From contig JAPXFQ010001340.1 in the NCBI GenBank assembly GCA_028564705.1, forward strand, positions 1 through 64,000: 64,000 nucleotides of DNA. The letters are read 5' to 3'. A program made the translations under genes and the position numbers. This document shows, piece by piece, positions 1 to 11,040 of the stretch. How positions within the stretch are numbered: position 1 is the stretch's first letter; the number at the start of each line of letters is the position of its first letter. Source of the stretch: Apricaphanius iberus. Its lineage: Eukaryota; Chordata; Actinopteri; Cyprinodontiformes; Aphaniidae. The notes below the pieces were generated by a model, which saw only the letters and a program-made list of their open reading frames with translations, had not been told where the DNA came from and made no database searches.

Positions 1-1
1 T

Positions 2-240
2 GTGGACGATTACTTTGAAATGATGACAGGTGTGGGTGGCTCCACTAATAATTGGTTGCTTATGGTAGAACAAGCAGGACAAGAAGCGAGGCGGGATTGT
101 GTTGTGTGCATGGGAGCCAGACCTATTCTCAAGGTGGTCCCTGCACCTGTTGAGCTCAACACAACTTGTCTGGTTTCCCTGCTGTCTAGTGTAAATCCAG
201 TAAAAGATTGTAGTAACTGGGAGAAATTATTCCCTCAAAA
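2..240 (+). pseudogene. Endogenous retrovirus env, SU fragment (5' piece)
   Basis: An open frame of about 80 codons reads into the window from the left and is interrupted near 238 by a LINE. It contains a CVVC motif (CXXC), the isomerase-type motif found in SU of gamma-type retroviral envelopes, and an NNWLLMV block that recurs in a second decayed copy near 9740-9790. The reading resumes on the far side of the LINE at about 4216. The SU N-terminus and the rest of the provirus lie outside the window to the left. Identification as SU rests on the motif, the second copy and the downstream TM domain. The gene is disrupted here, so no full protein can be made from this locus. Confidence 0.75.
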
Positions 241-246
241 ACACTC

Positions 247-3082
247 TTGGTAAATGACTTAATTTGTGAAAATAATATTGATTTGTTTTGTCTTGCAGAG
301 ACATGGTTGCAGGAAGAGGACCATGTCACAATAAATGAGTCAACTCCCCCTAGCTACTTAAACTTTAGTGTCCCTCGAAGTACTGGTCGAGGAGGTGGAG
401 TAGCAACTATCTTTCATTCCGATTTACTAATTAATCTCCAAAAAAATAATAGTTACAGTTCCTTTGAGCATCTAGTTTTTAGCTTTCCTCATACACATAA
501 CAAAGCAGTAAAGCCACTTTTGTTTGTGGTCTTATATCGTCCACCAGGACCTTATTCTCAATTTTTAGATCAGATTTCAGATTTTCTATCTGACTTAGTT
601 TTAAACACTGATAAAGTCATTATAGTCGGAGACTTCAATATTCATGTTGATAATGAAAGTGATAGTCTAAATACAGCTTTTCACACTATCCTAGACTCAA
701 TAGGCTTTACTCAAAATGTGCAGGGACCAACACATTCTTGTCACCACACTTTAGATCTTGTGCTGACTTATGGCATTGACTGTGAAGAAATAACAGTCTT
801 TCCACATAACCCTATCCTGTCTGATCATTTCCTTATCACTTTTAAACTTACTCTAATGGATCATATCAAACCTGAAAGAAAACTTCATTATACCAGAACG
901 TTATCAGACAACGCTGTAGCAAATTTTAAAGAAGCTCTTCCAACTTTAATTTCCTCAGTTTATAAATGCAGAACAGAAAACAGTGATTTAACTCGTGACC
1001 CCTCACAACTTGACATTTTAGTTCATAGCGTTAATTCCTCCCTGCGTCGGGCAATAGACAAAGTTGCCCCCTTGAAAAGGAAGGTGGCTAGCCATAGAAG
1101 ATTAACTCCCTGGTTTAATTTAGAGCTACGTACCCTAAAGCAGAATGTTAGAAAACTAGAGAGAAAATGGCGCTCCACGCATTTACATGATTCCTTTTTA
1201 ATATGGAAAAATAGTTTATTGCTATATAAAAAGAGCCTTCACACAGCTAGAACAGCATATTATTCATCTTTAATCGAGGAGAATAAAAATAATCCTAGGT
1301 TTCTTTTTAATACAGTTGCCAAACTCACACAGGATCATAGCTCTATCGAGCCAACCATTCCCCAAGCTCTAAGCAGTGACGACTTCATGCAATTCTTTAT
1401 AAATAAAATAGACTCCATAAAGAATAAGATAATTGGGAACCTTCCCAATATGCTTGCTTCCTCCTTAGTTAATGAGGCAGCCTCAAAAATGGTGGAACCT
1501 AATATATGCTTAAACTGCTTTAATGCAGCCGAACTTTGTGATGTACTAAAATTATTAGCTTCATCTAAACCTTCAACTTGCGTTTTAGACCCAATCCCAA
1601 CTAAACTCTTAAAAGAAGTTTTCCCTCTGATCGCTGCTCCAATTTTAAATATAATGAATCTATCCTTAGTCAATGGATATGTACCACAGGAGTTTAAGAT
1701 TGCTGTAATTAAACCTCTACTTAAGAAACCCTCTCTTGATCAAAACGACTTAATTAACTATAGACCGATATCTAATCTTCCCTTCTTATCTAAAATTCTT
1801 GAGAAAATAGTTGCACACCAGATATGTGAGCATTTAAACAATAATGAGCTGTTTGAGAAGTTTCAGTCAGGCTTTAGAGCTCATCACAGCACTGAAACAG
1901 CTCTGGTGAAGGTTACTAATGATATTCTCATAGCCTCAGACAATGGACTGGTGACCATTCTGGTCCTGTTAGATCTCAGTGCTGCCTTTGACACTGTTGA
2001 CCACAATATTCTCATAGAAAGGCTTCAAAGTGTCGGTATAATAGGAACAGCACTAGGTTGGTTTAAATCTTATTTGTCTAACAGATTTCAGTTTGTTCAG
2101 GTAAACAATAGATCTTCCTCAACCTCAATAGTTACTTGCGGAGTACCACAGGGTTCAGTGCTTGGGCCGATTCTCTTTACTATATATATGCTTCCTATTG
2201 GTAAAATAATTAGGCAGCATGGGATAAAATTCCATAGTTACGCAGATGATACACAGCTATATCTATCCATAAATCCTGATGAATCCAATCAGTTAGGTAG
2301 ACTACAGGCATGTCTGGAAGACATAAAAACTTGGATGACTCTAAACTTCTTGCTTCTAAATTCTGATAAAACAGAAGTTGTCGTCTTTGGACCAGAAGCT
2401 CTGAAAAAGAAACTACTTAGTCAGCCCCTTCACCTGGACGGCATTAAATTAGCCTCCAGTAATAAAGCAAAAAACCTCGGTGTCATTTTTGACCAAGATA
2501 TGTCGTTTAGAACTTACATTAAAGAAGTCTGTAGGATTTCCTTTTTTCACCTTAGGAATATTGCAAAAATTAGAACCATCCTGTCCAGGAATGATGCTGA
2601 AAAACTAGTCCATGCCTTTGTTACTTCAAGGCTGGATTACTGTAACTGTCTATTATCAGGTAGTCCACAGAATACAATTAAAAGTCTTCAGTTAGTTCAA
2701 AATGCTGCTGCTAGGATTCTGATGAATATTAAAAGAAGAGATCACATTTCCCCTGTTTTAGCTTCTCTTCACTGGCTCCCAGTAAAATCTAGAATAGAAT
2801 TCAAGATCCTCCTTCTGACATATAAAGCCCTTAATAATCTAGCTCCATCATACATAAGAGACCTGATTGTTCCATATGTTCCTAACAGAGAACCTTCGCT
2901 CTCAGACTGCAGGTTTACTGGTAGTTCCTAGGATTTCTAAAAGTAGAATGGGTGGCAGATCTTTCAGCTATCAGGCTCCCCTCCTATGGAACCGGCTCCC
3001 AGGGTTGGTTCGTGAAGCAGACAATTTGTCTATCTTTAAAACTAGGCTAAAAACTTTCCTCTTTGACAAAGCTTACAGTTAG
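247..3082 (+). pseudogene. L2 LINE ORF2: endonuclease and reverse transcriptase
   Basis: A single frame runs 247-2931 (about 894 codons) and opens mid-domain. The apurinic endonuclease part shows the VVLYRPPGPYS block and the IIVGDFNIHVD core, then SDH. The reverse transcriptase shows NYRPISNLP, the catalytic LLDLSAAFDTVDH, CGVPQGSVLGPILF and HSYADDTQLYLS, so all catalytic aspartates are present. The C-terminal segment (RSQTAGLLVVP to WNRLP to FLFDKAYS) is in another frame ending at 3082, so an indel near 2888-2900 breaks the end. The missing N-terminus and this frameshift make the copy non-autonomous. The protein would act in target-primed reverse transcription. Confidence 0.92.
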
Positions 3083-3229
3083 AGATATGTTTATAGGTAG
3101 TTAGAGTCAGGTCAGACAGGTAGATAGGAAGAGACAGGTTAATGTTAGTAGTCAGGCAGAGTGTCAAAAGTTAGGAAGAGATAGGAAGAGGTAGAGTAGC
3201 TAGGTAGAGATAGATTAATGTAAGCCAGG

Positions 3230-3612
3230 TAAAGATCCGGAGCCGGTCGCGGCTTACCGCCGCGGAAGAAATGTGCCCCACAGGGGCCAGCCAGCGCCGG
3301 AGAGAGGTCCCTCAAGGGGATCCTCCCGCACAGTGCGGCCGCCCATTACCTGCCGGGTTGAATCCCCCGGGCAGACTGTGCGGACCCCACCCGTTTATCT
3401 CTTAAACGTTTCTCGCCCTCTTCAACTCTGTCCTCTCAGTTCTGTCTATTTTTCCTTAAGATAGTTGTCGACTATCGGTCTCGTGCCGGTATTTAGCCTT
3501 AGATGGAGTTTACCACCCACTTTGGGCTGCATTCTCAAACAACCCGACTCCGAGAAGACCCCGGCATGACGGGGGCCGTTACCGGCCCTACACCGTCCAC
3601 GGGTCAGGAGGA
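3230..3612 (-). pseudogene. 28S rRNA fragment, antisense, inside LINE 3' UTR
   Basis: Read on the minus strand this matches the 5' domain of vertebrate 28S rRNA as I know it. On the plus strand it shows the antisense landmarks CTATCGGTCTCGTGCCGG, TTTAGCCTTAGATGGAGTTT, GGGCTGCATTCTCAAACAAC and ACACCGTCCACGGGTC, in the order expected for reversed 28S. It is far more GC-rich than the surrounding LINE UTR. A direct repeat (gagacaggttaatgttagta) flanks the insert region at 3131-3150 and 3653-3672. It is not a functional rRNA gene. Whether the whole LINE family carries it cannot be judged from one copy. Confidence 0.88.
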
Positions 3613-4215
3613 CTAAGACAGAGTGTTGGTAGCCAGGTCTCCTAGTAGCTAGGAGACAGGTTAATGTTAGTAGCTATGCTGCTTTAGGCTAGGCTGTTGG
3701 AGGACATTATTAGGGTCTGTTCCTACTTTCTCTCCTACTTCTCCCCAACTGCATGATGTGCTGTCAATTCAAGCACTAACCTGTTTTCTATTATAGTAGG
3801 TGCTCCGGATTAGCCCTGCTTGACGACCCTGACTAAGATGGCATTGCAGTGACGGAAAATTCTCCACGTCCTGCAACAAACTTGTGCATCGGTTCTGTTG
3901 CTCTTTCTGTGTCTCTGTTGTGTATTCTCCAAGCCACAGACGGTCGCGGCAGATAACCGCTTGTGCTGAGCCTGGTTCTGCCGGAGGTTTCTTCCTGTTA
4001 AAAGGGAGTTTTTCCTTCCCACTGTCGCTGCATGCTTGCTCAGTATGAGGGATTGCTGAGAATTCCACGACGCAATCTTCTGTGGTTCTGTAATTTCTAC
4101 ACTAAACATTGTATTGTAATAACTCTTTTTGTAAAGTGCCTTGAGATGACATCTGTTGTGAAATGGCGCTATATAAATAAACTGAATTGAATTGAATTGA
4201 ATTGAATTGAATTGA

Positions 4216-5225
4216 ATATAGCTGATAACAGAGCTACCCCACCCTTCTTTGATAGTAATGTTGCTCCAAATAATTTTACTTGTTTCAAAAATGATAAGCC
4301 TGGAAATAAAGTAGTGGGTTCAGTCAACATTACATATTGCAATTCAATCCAAACTTCTATTAAATCTTTTCAGGCTCGTGCTGATATTTGGTGGTGGTGT
4401 GGAGGAAAGTTCCTCCGCTCCATTTTACCTAGTAATTGGACAGGATTGTGTGCACCTGTTACATTAATTATGCCGGTAGCAATATTTACGTATGATCCCA
4501 CAGGAGATCAGACTTTTCTCACTTTGAATAATCATGTTAGAAAGAGGGAAATAGGCCATGAAGAGGATCCAACTTATATTGATGCCATTGGAGTTCCTAG
4601 AGGTGTTCCAGACGAATATAAATTGGTTAATCAGGTCTCAGCAGGTTGGGAATCAAGTATTTGCTGGTGGTGTACGTTGAACAAGAATGTGGACAGAATA
4701 AATTATATACACTATAATGTACAGAAATTAGCTAATAAAACTAGAGATGGGTTTGAGGCTGTACATGAGCAACTTAAAGCCACCTCCTTAATGGCTTTTC
4801 AAAATAGAATAGCAGTTGACATGCTCTTAGCTGAAAAGGGTGGTGTCTGTTCAATATTTGGTGATCAATGCTGTATGTTTATCCCTAATAATACTAATGC
4901 AGATGGAAAATTAACTAGGGCAGTAGAAGGACTGAGAATACTGTCAAATAGGCTAAAAGAACAATCAGGTGTAGATACCTCAATGTGGGACAATTTGTTA
5001 AATATGTTTGGAAAATGGAAAACTCTGGCAATGTCAATAATGGTTTCATTAGCAGTATTTGTGTCGACTATGGTGTTATGTGGATGCTGTTGTATTCCTT
5101 GTATACGTTCATTATTCATAAAATGCATTGACAAAGCTGTTGGTAATAATATGCAAGGTCAATATCTGTTAATCCCTCACTTGGAGCCTGAAGGAGAAGT
5201 ACAGAGGAATGGTCAATCTATATAA
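4216..5225 (+). pseudogene. Endogenous retrovirus env, SU C-terminus and TM
   Basis: This open frame continues env after the LINE. It holds the end of SU, a basic cleavage-like stretch (HVRKRE, about 4549-4566), a second CXXC (CWWC, near 4666), a heptad-like helix, the CX6CC disulfide motif (CSIFGDQCC, near 4848) preceded by the LLAEKGG segment typical of gamma-type TM, a hydrophobic membrane anchor (about 5025-5105) rich in cysteine at its end, and a roughly 35-residue tail. CXXC in SU with CX6CC in TM indicates a gamma-type envelope with disulfide-linked subunits. No stop codon breaks this part; the lesion is the LINE. It could be a relative of captured fish env genes, but here it is an interrupted provirus. 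Confidence 0.85.
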
Positions 5226-5248
5226 AAAAATAGATTGAAAGAGGGAAT

Positions 5249-5806
5249 TGTCGTGATTCATATTTTTTGGGGCTACTTTATATAACAGTCTCGTATTGAA
5301 TATGTTTATATAATCTTTAGTTAGTATTCAGAAAGTAAAAGTCTGTTTTAATTAGCTTGCATGATGGTAAAGAGATGTTTTGTCAAGTATTGTTTATGGG
5401 GGTAAGCTTTTAAGTCGTAAAACTCTAGGCTAAAGTTTATTGCATGTTGTAAAAGTAGGATGCGGAGATAAGAAACAGAGTAGGGAGTAGACAGTCATAA
5501 ACAGACCGGACGGTTACAGCGATAACTCAGGAAACCTTGAGAATAAACGTTTGGTGTAATAAAAATCTAGGGGGAGGAGAATAGACATGTGAATACGTTC
5601 TTTGTTCTTCTTTAATAAAAATGGTACAGCCCTGTATACGACGGTTCAGTTCAGTTCAACTCAGTTCTGACTGTTCCCCATCTGCAGGTGTGTACGAGTG
5701 TGAAACAGAAATTCTGTGTCTGTGCATTATTTTCTCTCTCTGTCTCTCAGCTCTGACTTTATTTTGGAAAACTTCCCGCCGGGGTTTAAATGTTGGCGCC
5801 CCTACA
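5249..5806 (+). mobile_element. 3' LTR of the env-bearing retrovirus
   Basis: It begins TGTCGTGATTCA immediately after a purine-rich tract (GAAAGAGGGA, 5237-5246) and 24 bp after the env stop. It ends best at CCCCTACA (5806), giving 558 bp with TGT...ACA ends. TATATAA-like boxes lie near 5280-5310 and AATAAA signals near 5542 and 5613. The first ~215 bp match the solo LTR at 55141-55770, but the R-U5 part does not. The 3' boundary is inferred. Confidence 0.75.
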
Positions 5807-7020
5807 CTCTCCGGAAGCGAGTGCCGATCGCATGGTAACTAGGAGCCAACACCGGTCAAAGAGTCATCTCCATGGTAACACAGGATGTGGACTATCATTA
5901 TCAAAACTCTCTAAGCATGATTTTGGGTAAAGGCATCACTCAGTAAGACTAAACATTCAAACTAATACTACAAGATTAAGTAAAAATGTGTCACAGTTGA
6001 TTGCAAAGTACCAATAATTCATAACACTAATTCTTTCCACCACCGTAGTAAAATGTCTTAGCTAGGTTTTTAAAATTAGTTAATAGAAAAAGTTCTATAT
6101 TTTATGTGAAACTGCTGTTAAAAACCTTTAAACATTGGCAAATTAAAACGCTTCTGTTAAATAATTTAAAAAAAACTATGTTTTGCTGTCGCAGAGTGGT
6201 CAAGAACCAGGACTGCCATTATACAACAAAGCAAGGAAACTGATTAGTAATTACTAATTAATGCTGGGGTCCGTACCTTTGGCCGCAATGAGGACAGAAA
6301 AGGTTAGGAGCCATATGATTGGTTAAAAGCGAACACAGCTTGGTAGTGCACACGGTTTGATGATTGGCTTCATTGATTGACCGATTCACTAGCCAATAGT
6401 GACTTTTTGAGACTCCCCTTATACCTCAGCGTTTGGGGAGTCTCAAAACTCACCACACAGAGTTCTCTCACAAATGCAGAGAGGTTCACAAATGAGAAGC
6501 GGTCTATAAATGGACATTCAGCCATCTGTATGATCTGAGTGAGTTTATATTTAAAGGTTGCTTTTTTTAAACTCTTCTTCCGGCTCTCAGCAAGGATGCA
6601 GGCTTTTTTCTGTCCTTTTCTTATTCCACAGCTCTCTGTGTCATGTGCCTGTATCTGGAGTGTCTTTTTGCATTTTTCTCCAAACCAAACTGAACAAGCT
6701 GAAAGATGGAAATGTTCAGCTGGTCTCTGAATAATATTGATAAAATCTACTCAACTCTACGAAGCACCGGTAAGGGGCAAACGGGGTGTCCTGTGGCAAC
6801 GTATCCAGCGGGCTAAGTCCTGTACGCTTGGTCTAAGTTTCAGCTGTTGTGTCTGTCAATACTCTCGCAGGAAGACGCGGCTATGCAGGTTCATGGTGAT
6901 CGGGTTTCTATTGATTGAAACAGGCAGTTACTGGATCTACTGTAAAATAGAGCGACAAAGATGTGAAACATGGTTGAGATTGGAGACCGTTCACATTGTA
7001 ACAGAAAACCTCTTGTTTTC
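5807..7020. other. Stretch without a recognised gene
   Basis: Only short open frames (63-130 codons) without recognisable domains occur here. There is an AT-rich part at 5880-6240, a block with CCAAT-like sequence and a strong hairpin at 6405-6448, and a tataaatgg box near 6511. This may be another LTR or leader fragment, but I cannot support that. Confidence 0.4.
6405..6448. repeat. Perfect 14-bp stem-loop
   Basis: TTTTGAGACTCCCC (6405-6418) and GGGGAGTCTCAAAA (6435-6448) are exact reverse complements around a 16-base loop. An AGCCAAT element precedes the hairpin. Function unknown. Confidence 0.85.
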
Positions 7021-7021
7021 T

Positions 7022-7294
7022 CTATTTCCCCAGAGAACGGTTCCAGGGGCAATGAAGCAACATCCCGGAAGTAGAGGGATTGTATTGATAGGGAAGATCT
7101 GTAAATTGTTTTTCTACTTTACTTCGTAAATCGGTTATCTGTTTGAATAATTTACTGATAGCTATGGAAAGAGAAGTTCGCTGAATACTGGTTTCTTGGA
7201 TAGCATTTTGGCGTCGGTCAAGTAAGACTCCTTGGTTGATTAAGATTGACTGAATTTGTACTGCTGAGTCAGGTTGGCCAGCTTGTTCTGTCAT
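7022..7294 (-). pseudogene. Ty3/gypsy-like gag N-terminal fragment
   Basis: On the minus strand a 90-codon reading starts at an ATG (7294) within a longer frame (7519-7022). It begins MTEQAGQPDSAVQIQ and continues with the LLDRRQNAIQE segment and a helical Q/S/L-rich stretch. This layout resembles the N-terminus of gag of teleost Ty3/gypsy elements of the sushi type. No CCHC knuckle, protease or pol follows, so at most a 5' fragment survives. Upstream on the minus strand (7306-7520) an AATAAA-containing segment could be LTR or leader. The match is by residue pattern only. Confidence 0.4.
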
Positions 7295-7879
7295 GTTTGC
7301 AGGATTTTCTAGACTCAAAGGCAGCAACAAACTTAAGACAACAAGCAGTCGGTTGGATACAATAAAATGAGGTTTATTTACAAATAGTAAAATGGCAATT
7401 GTTTCAGGTAGATTGCCAGGGAGGAACCACGGAGTCAGACGGAAGACTGCAGCAGAAAACACAGATGTTAGGTGATGCAAATGGGAGGGCAAATCAGATA
7501 GTGAATGGGTTGTACTCACAGGATGGCTGCTTGTGACAGAAAATTGTATTATTTTTGCTGGGAAATGTAGAAAGGTTTAATTCTCTTACTCAGCTCTTAG
7601 ATATATGTTCTGATTTTAAGTTACAAACAAGAATCAATTGTATGTAAACATCTTGACTTCTGACAACTCTTGTTATTATCTGGCGTTGACTTATGACAGA
7701 TCCTGTGACTGTCTTTCTCAGCATTATACAAAGTGTTTCTATATTATAATCTATATTCTGATTGTTCAGGGAAACATCCATTGTTGCCTTATGACACATC
7801 CTGTGTTTACCTATTCCATGTTGTTCTGTGATTGGTCTTGTGATTAGTCTCTGATGCATAGAACAGAGTGTTAGGTATC

Positions 7880-8110
7880 TTACCATAACTATATGACGTA
7901 ATGATTGGACAGAAGCTGATTCAATAGGGTGTGGCTGATTACTATATATACCCATGCATCTGTGCTGAAGCTTCAGGGTTCTCAGCAGGAGACCCTCCGT
8001 GCACGTAAAATAAACTACGTACGAATATAGCTGACACTTTGTGTTATTCTCTCATCCGAGGCCTCTCAGACACCCAGATTTCTGCCGAAATTTTGGCTTC
8101 ACTTGAACAG
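7880..8110 (+). promoter_or_regulatory. LTR-like promoter and polyadenylation block
   Basis: A TATA box (ctatatataccc, near 7940), a GC-richer start region and an AATAAA (near 8008) lie at LTR-like spacing, followed by a T/C-rich U5-like tail. The upstream 300 bp are AT-rich like a U3. The LTR ends could not be defined. Confidence 0.4.
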
Positions 8111-8119
8111 GTCTCGAGC

Positions 8120-9140
8120 ATGTCTGTCGGACATTCACTGAGGGGACGCGTGGGTTATTTTCTGCACCCATGCACCCAGGGCCTCTGCTCCTGTCCAAGG
8201 AAAGACTTTACAGCTCCAGGAGAGGCGCATAAGTAGAGGAGGGCGTGGCAGAGACAATTTCCACCGTGGACTCATCCAGATTGAATGGGACGTGAGGTGG
8301 AGTGTCGGTGGGAAAGGGGAAGCAACTGACACTACCAGTACCTATAAATAAGGTCACGTAGACACACACACTACACACACAGACTTTTTTTTAATTTCCA
8401 TACTAAGGAGAAAACTTAAGAGACTGCTACTCATTGAAATGTAAAGATGTAAAGTCCTGTTTATTGTTCAACAGAAAGCCCAGCTGATACTTCTAACACT
8501 ATGTTTTATGTAATCTGATCATCTGTATTATTTTACCTGTGTTATACATGTAAATGAGATTCAAATGACCTGCAGCCCTTTTTCGGGTATGCTCTATTTT
8601 TTTTTTTCTCTATCTGAAAATCAGTGCACTTTCTACATACTGCCCTATTTTTTTCTTTTAATCTTCTTGCTCATTATGTAGAATTGACACATGGATGTGT
8701 CAAAGGAGAGAATAGGTCACTACATTAGCAATTGAGTTAATTAAGGGCTCAAAATTAGAGCTCAAAAATTGTTTTTTGCCAAACGTTTGTCAGATATTCA
8801 TTTTCAGGTTAAGAACAGCCATCCCCTGCCTGGCAGAGGATCCTGCTGACTACCCAAACAGAGGTGAAGGTTGCTGAACGCACCACCTGGGTCTATGCCC
8901 CGCAATGCAAAAAAGTTCCAGGCCCCTCTGACGGCATCCACCGCACTCAAGCAAGATCAGTAGACGGAAATCTGTGCCCCTTCTGCTACACGTAGCTGCC
9001 ATGCTACCAGCTCATCTACCATGGAACCAAACCATCTCTCGCTGAAGTTCATCATCACATTACCAATCCTCTTATGCCCAGCAGAAAGCTGCTCTGATCT
9101 CCACTCCTGCCCCTGACATCACAACTCCAGCTCTACCATC
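8120..9140. other. Stretch without a recognised gene
   Basis: Contains a short CA-rich run near 8361-8383 and AT-rich sequence to 8800. From 8820 it becomes more GC-rich with short interrupted frames that may be decayed retroviral sequence upstream of the second env fragment. Nothing can be named with confidence. Confidence 0.35.
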
Positions 9141-9150
9141 CATACCATCT

Positions 9151-9477
9151 GCTAAATGTGGCAAGGTAAACAACGAGGGCCCGGGCGGGATTCGATCCCA
9201 CAACTCCCGGCTGAGAGTCATGCGCGCTAACCAGTCAGCCAAAGGGATATCCCTGTGGCCAAGCAGCCAGGGCACATCATCAATCGGAGCCATTATGACA
9301 GGACCTCCACACTGTCACATCTCTCCCCCTCTTATCACAAGCACATCCTCGTGCTCCCATGCAGGGTGCCACCAATTTCGAATCCATGGACTTATTACCA
9401 GTATCACATGGATCCTGTCAGCAACGCCAAATGTGGCAAGGTACACAACGAGGGCCTGGGCGGGATTCGATCCCACG
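9151..9477 (-). repeat. tRNA-like repeat, two partial copies
   Basis: On the minus strand 9241-9187 has an A-box-like TGGCTGACTGG and a B-box-like GGATCGAATCC at tRNA spacing, as in a tRNA-derived SINE head or tRNA pseudogene. A ~48-bp block (AAATGTGGCAAGGTA through GGGATTCGATCCCAC) occurs at 9153-9203 and again at 9429-9476. The second copy lacks the A-box half. Confidence 0.55.
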
Positions 9478-9488
9478 AAATGACACCT

Positions 9489-10055
9489 AAAAAAACATCC
9501 TTAATCCTCAAAGTTAACCTCATCAAAGCCGGCATCAGACCTGATTACGGATTGCTGGACAATGCCAGTATAAACCCCATACTGAATGCATCTTCAGTGG
9601 AATTAATTAACAATTGGTGACATTACACTTTGTCAGAAACAAAGGAATACTACTTTTGCTCCTGAGACAGATCTACGATCTCAATGTGAGAGCGTCACAA
9701 CTACTGATGAACATACTAAACAACTACTGAACTTTCGGGCGAGACTAATAACTGGCTGCTTATGGTACAACAGACTGTACAATGACACTGTGGGTGGGAA
9801 CTGTGTTGTTTGTTTAGGGCTACGTCCACTGTTAAGAATTTTGCCAAATTCTGAACTTCATCAGTTAGTTTTCTGTTACCCAGCCCTAATACACCACAAA
9901 ACTTCTTCTTTTGGGAAAATCCTTTTTCTGTAACAGATAAAAGAATTGTTTCTCCTTACTTCCATTCTGATGTGGCCCTAAATAATTTCACCTGTTTTAC
10001 TAAAGCAAAAAAAGGTAAAATGTTTGTAAGTTCTGTTAATACTTTTTACTGCAGC
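9489..10055 (+). pseudogene. Second decayed env SU fragment
   Basis: Read in interrupted frames this repeats features of the env SU at the left edge: NNWLLMV (near 9755), a CVVC CXXC motif (near 9808), and a segment around NNFTCFTK and SVNTFYC that parallels the start of the env reading after the LINE at 4216. Stop codons occur, for example in CTGTAACAG near 9930. A piece with two NAS glycosylation sites lies at 9540-9600. The match ends abruptly near 10055 at a GC-rich block. It is a degraded relative from the same env family with no TM domain attached. Confidence 0.7.
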
Positions 10056-11040
10056 CCCCACCCCCCAGCATGGCCCCAACCAGGGATCAGCCGACAGGAG
10101 TTCCCCGCTGCAGCCGCAAGACCGGGGGAATCGCCGACTGACGACACACACCTCTGCTGCCCCAGGCCAACCCCCACCGCTGAAGTCATTGAAATATATG
10201 GGCAAAAAGAACTGGACTGAGGTGGTTTTTGTCTTAAATTGTTTTATTATTTGCAAGGTGAAAATACATAAATTCAAAAAAAGTAAATGTTTTGTATTTA
10301 AAAAGTAAATTTGAGTGGTTGAAATCAATACATTGAAGTTGTAAGCAAAAATCTACACATTTAAAACATATTTATAGCCATCAACAACTAATAAGCTGTG
10401 AGTTATAATTATTTTTGCATAAAAATGAATGCAGACGTCTGAATATTTTTATGTGACTTCACATTCAGAACAGGTTAATGTGAATGTTTTCTCCAGGTGA
10501 AAATATGACACATGCGTTTGTTTCACACAGGATTTTACATGTCTGGGATTTTATTGCAATTTCAAATTCGGTTTGTGTGTGTGATTTTCTTTTACTCCCC
10601 ACTGTGATGTTTGACATATAACTTCAGATTTATTTTGCTCAAGTTTTCTAATGGTATTTTACTAGTGTTCACATCACAAGGTACAACTACATGCGTTTTG
10701 GCACATATCCAAGAAGGGAAAAAAATGCTGGGGTAAACTAAGAAGAAAAGGAAGGAAGAAGAAAAAAATCTACACAAAAAAGAACCTAACATAAAACAAG
10801 GCCAGAAAAAAAATCATTAATCACACTATTTACATATATACAATATCAGAGTAAAATAGAACTTTCCAAACGCTCTTTAAATTCTAGCGAAAGTTTATAT
10901 GCACATTTATCTTTATATTACGTAATTCTTACTTTAAGCTTAATTTTATTTCTTGTTTCCCAAATGTATCAGTTATTCAACGGAATTATATTTCAAACAC
11001 TGTTTCCTCAAGAAAAATTATTTAATAATATATCTAATAC
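10056..11040. other. Stretch without a recognised gene
   Basis: A GC-rich block (10056-10160) that abruptly ends the env fragment is followed by AT-rich sequence. Short open frames in both strands show no domain. The sharp composition change at 10056 suggests a repeat junction. Confidence 0.4.

Larger units (their letters stand above)
238..4216 (+). mobile_element. L2-type LINE, 5'-truncated, inserted in env
   Basis: Non-LTR retrotransposon of about 4 kb. It begins inside the endonuclease domain (5' truncation), carries the reverse-transcriptase frame, a long 3' UTR, and ends in a GCGCTATATAAATAAA box followed by repeated GAATT units, the usual end of teleost L2 elements. The left junction falls after the env codons near 238 and the right junction near 4216, where env resumes. 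I could not define a target-site duplication. The 3' UTR includes about 380 bp of antisense 28S rRNA (separate entry). The nearly open frame suggests a fairly young insertion. Confidence 0.9.

Noticed and set aside
3273..3464. 63-codon open frame in the LINE 3' UTR
   Set aside because: It lies wholly within the antisense 28S segment and has no coding character.
5791..5808. TGGCGCC as a lysine-tRNA primer binding site
   Set aside because: It follows env and an LTR, no CA end precedes it, and the LTR ends better at CCCCTACA (5806), so the motif probably lies inside the LTR.
9187..9241. Functional tRNA gene on the minus strand
   Set aside because: The anticodon stem does not pair properly, the B box is mutated and the block is repeated nearby, so a SINE or pseudogene is likelier.
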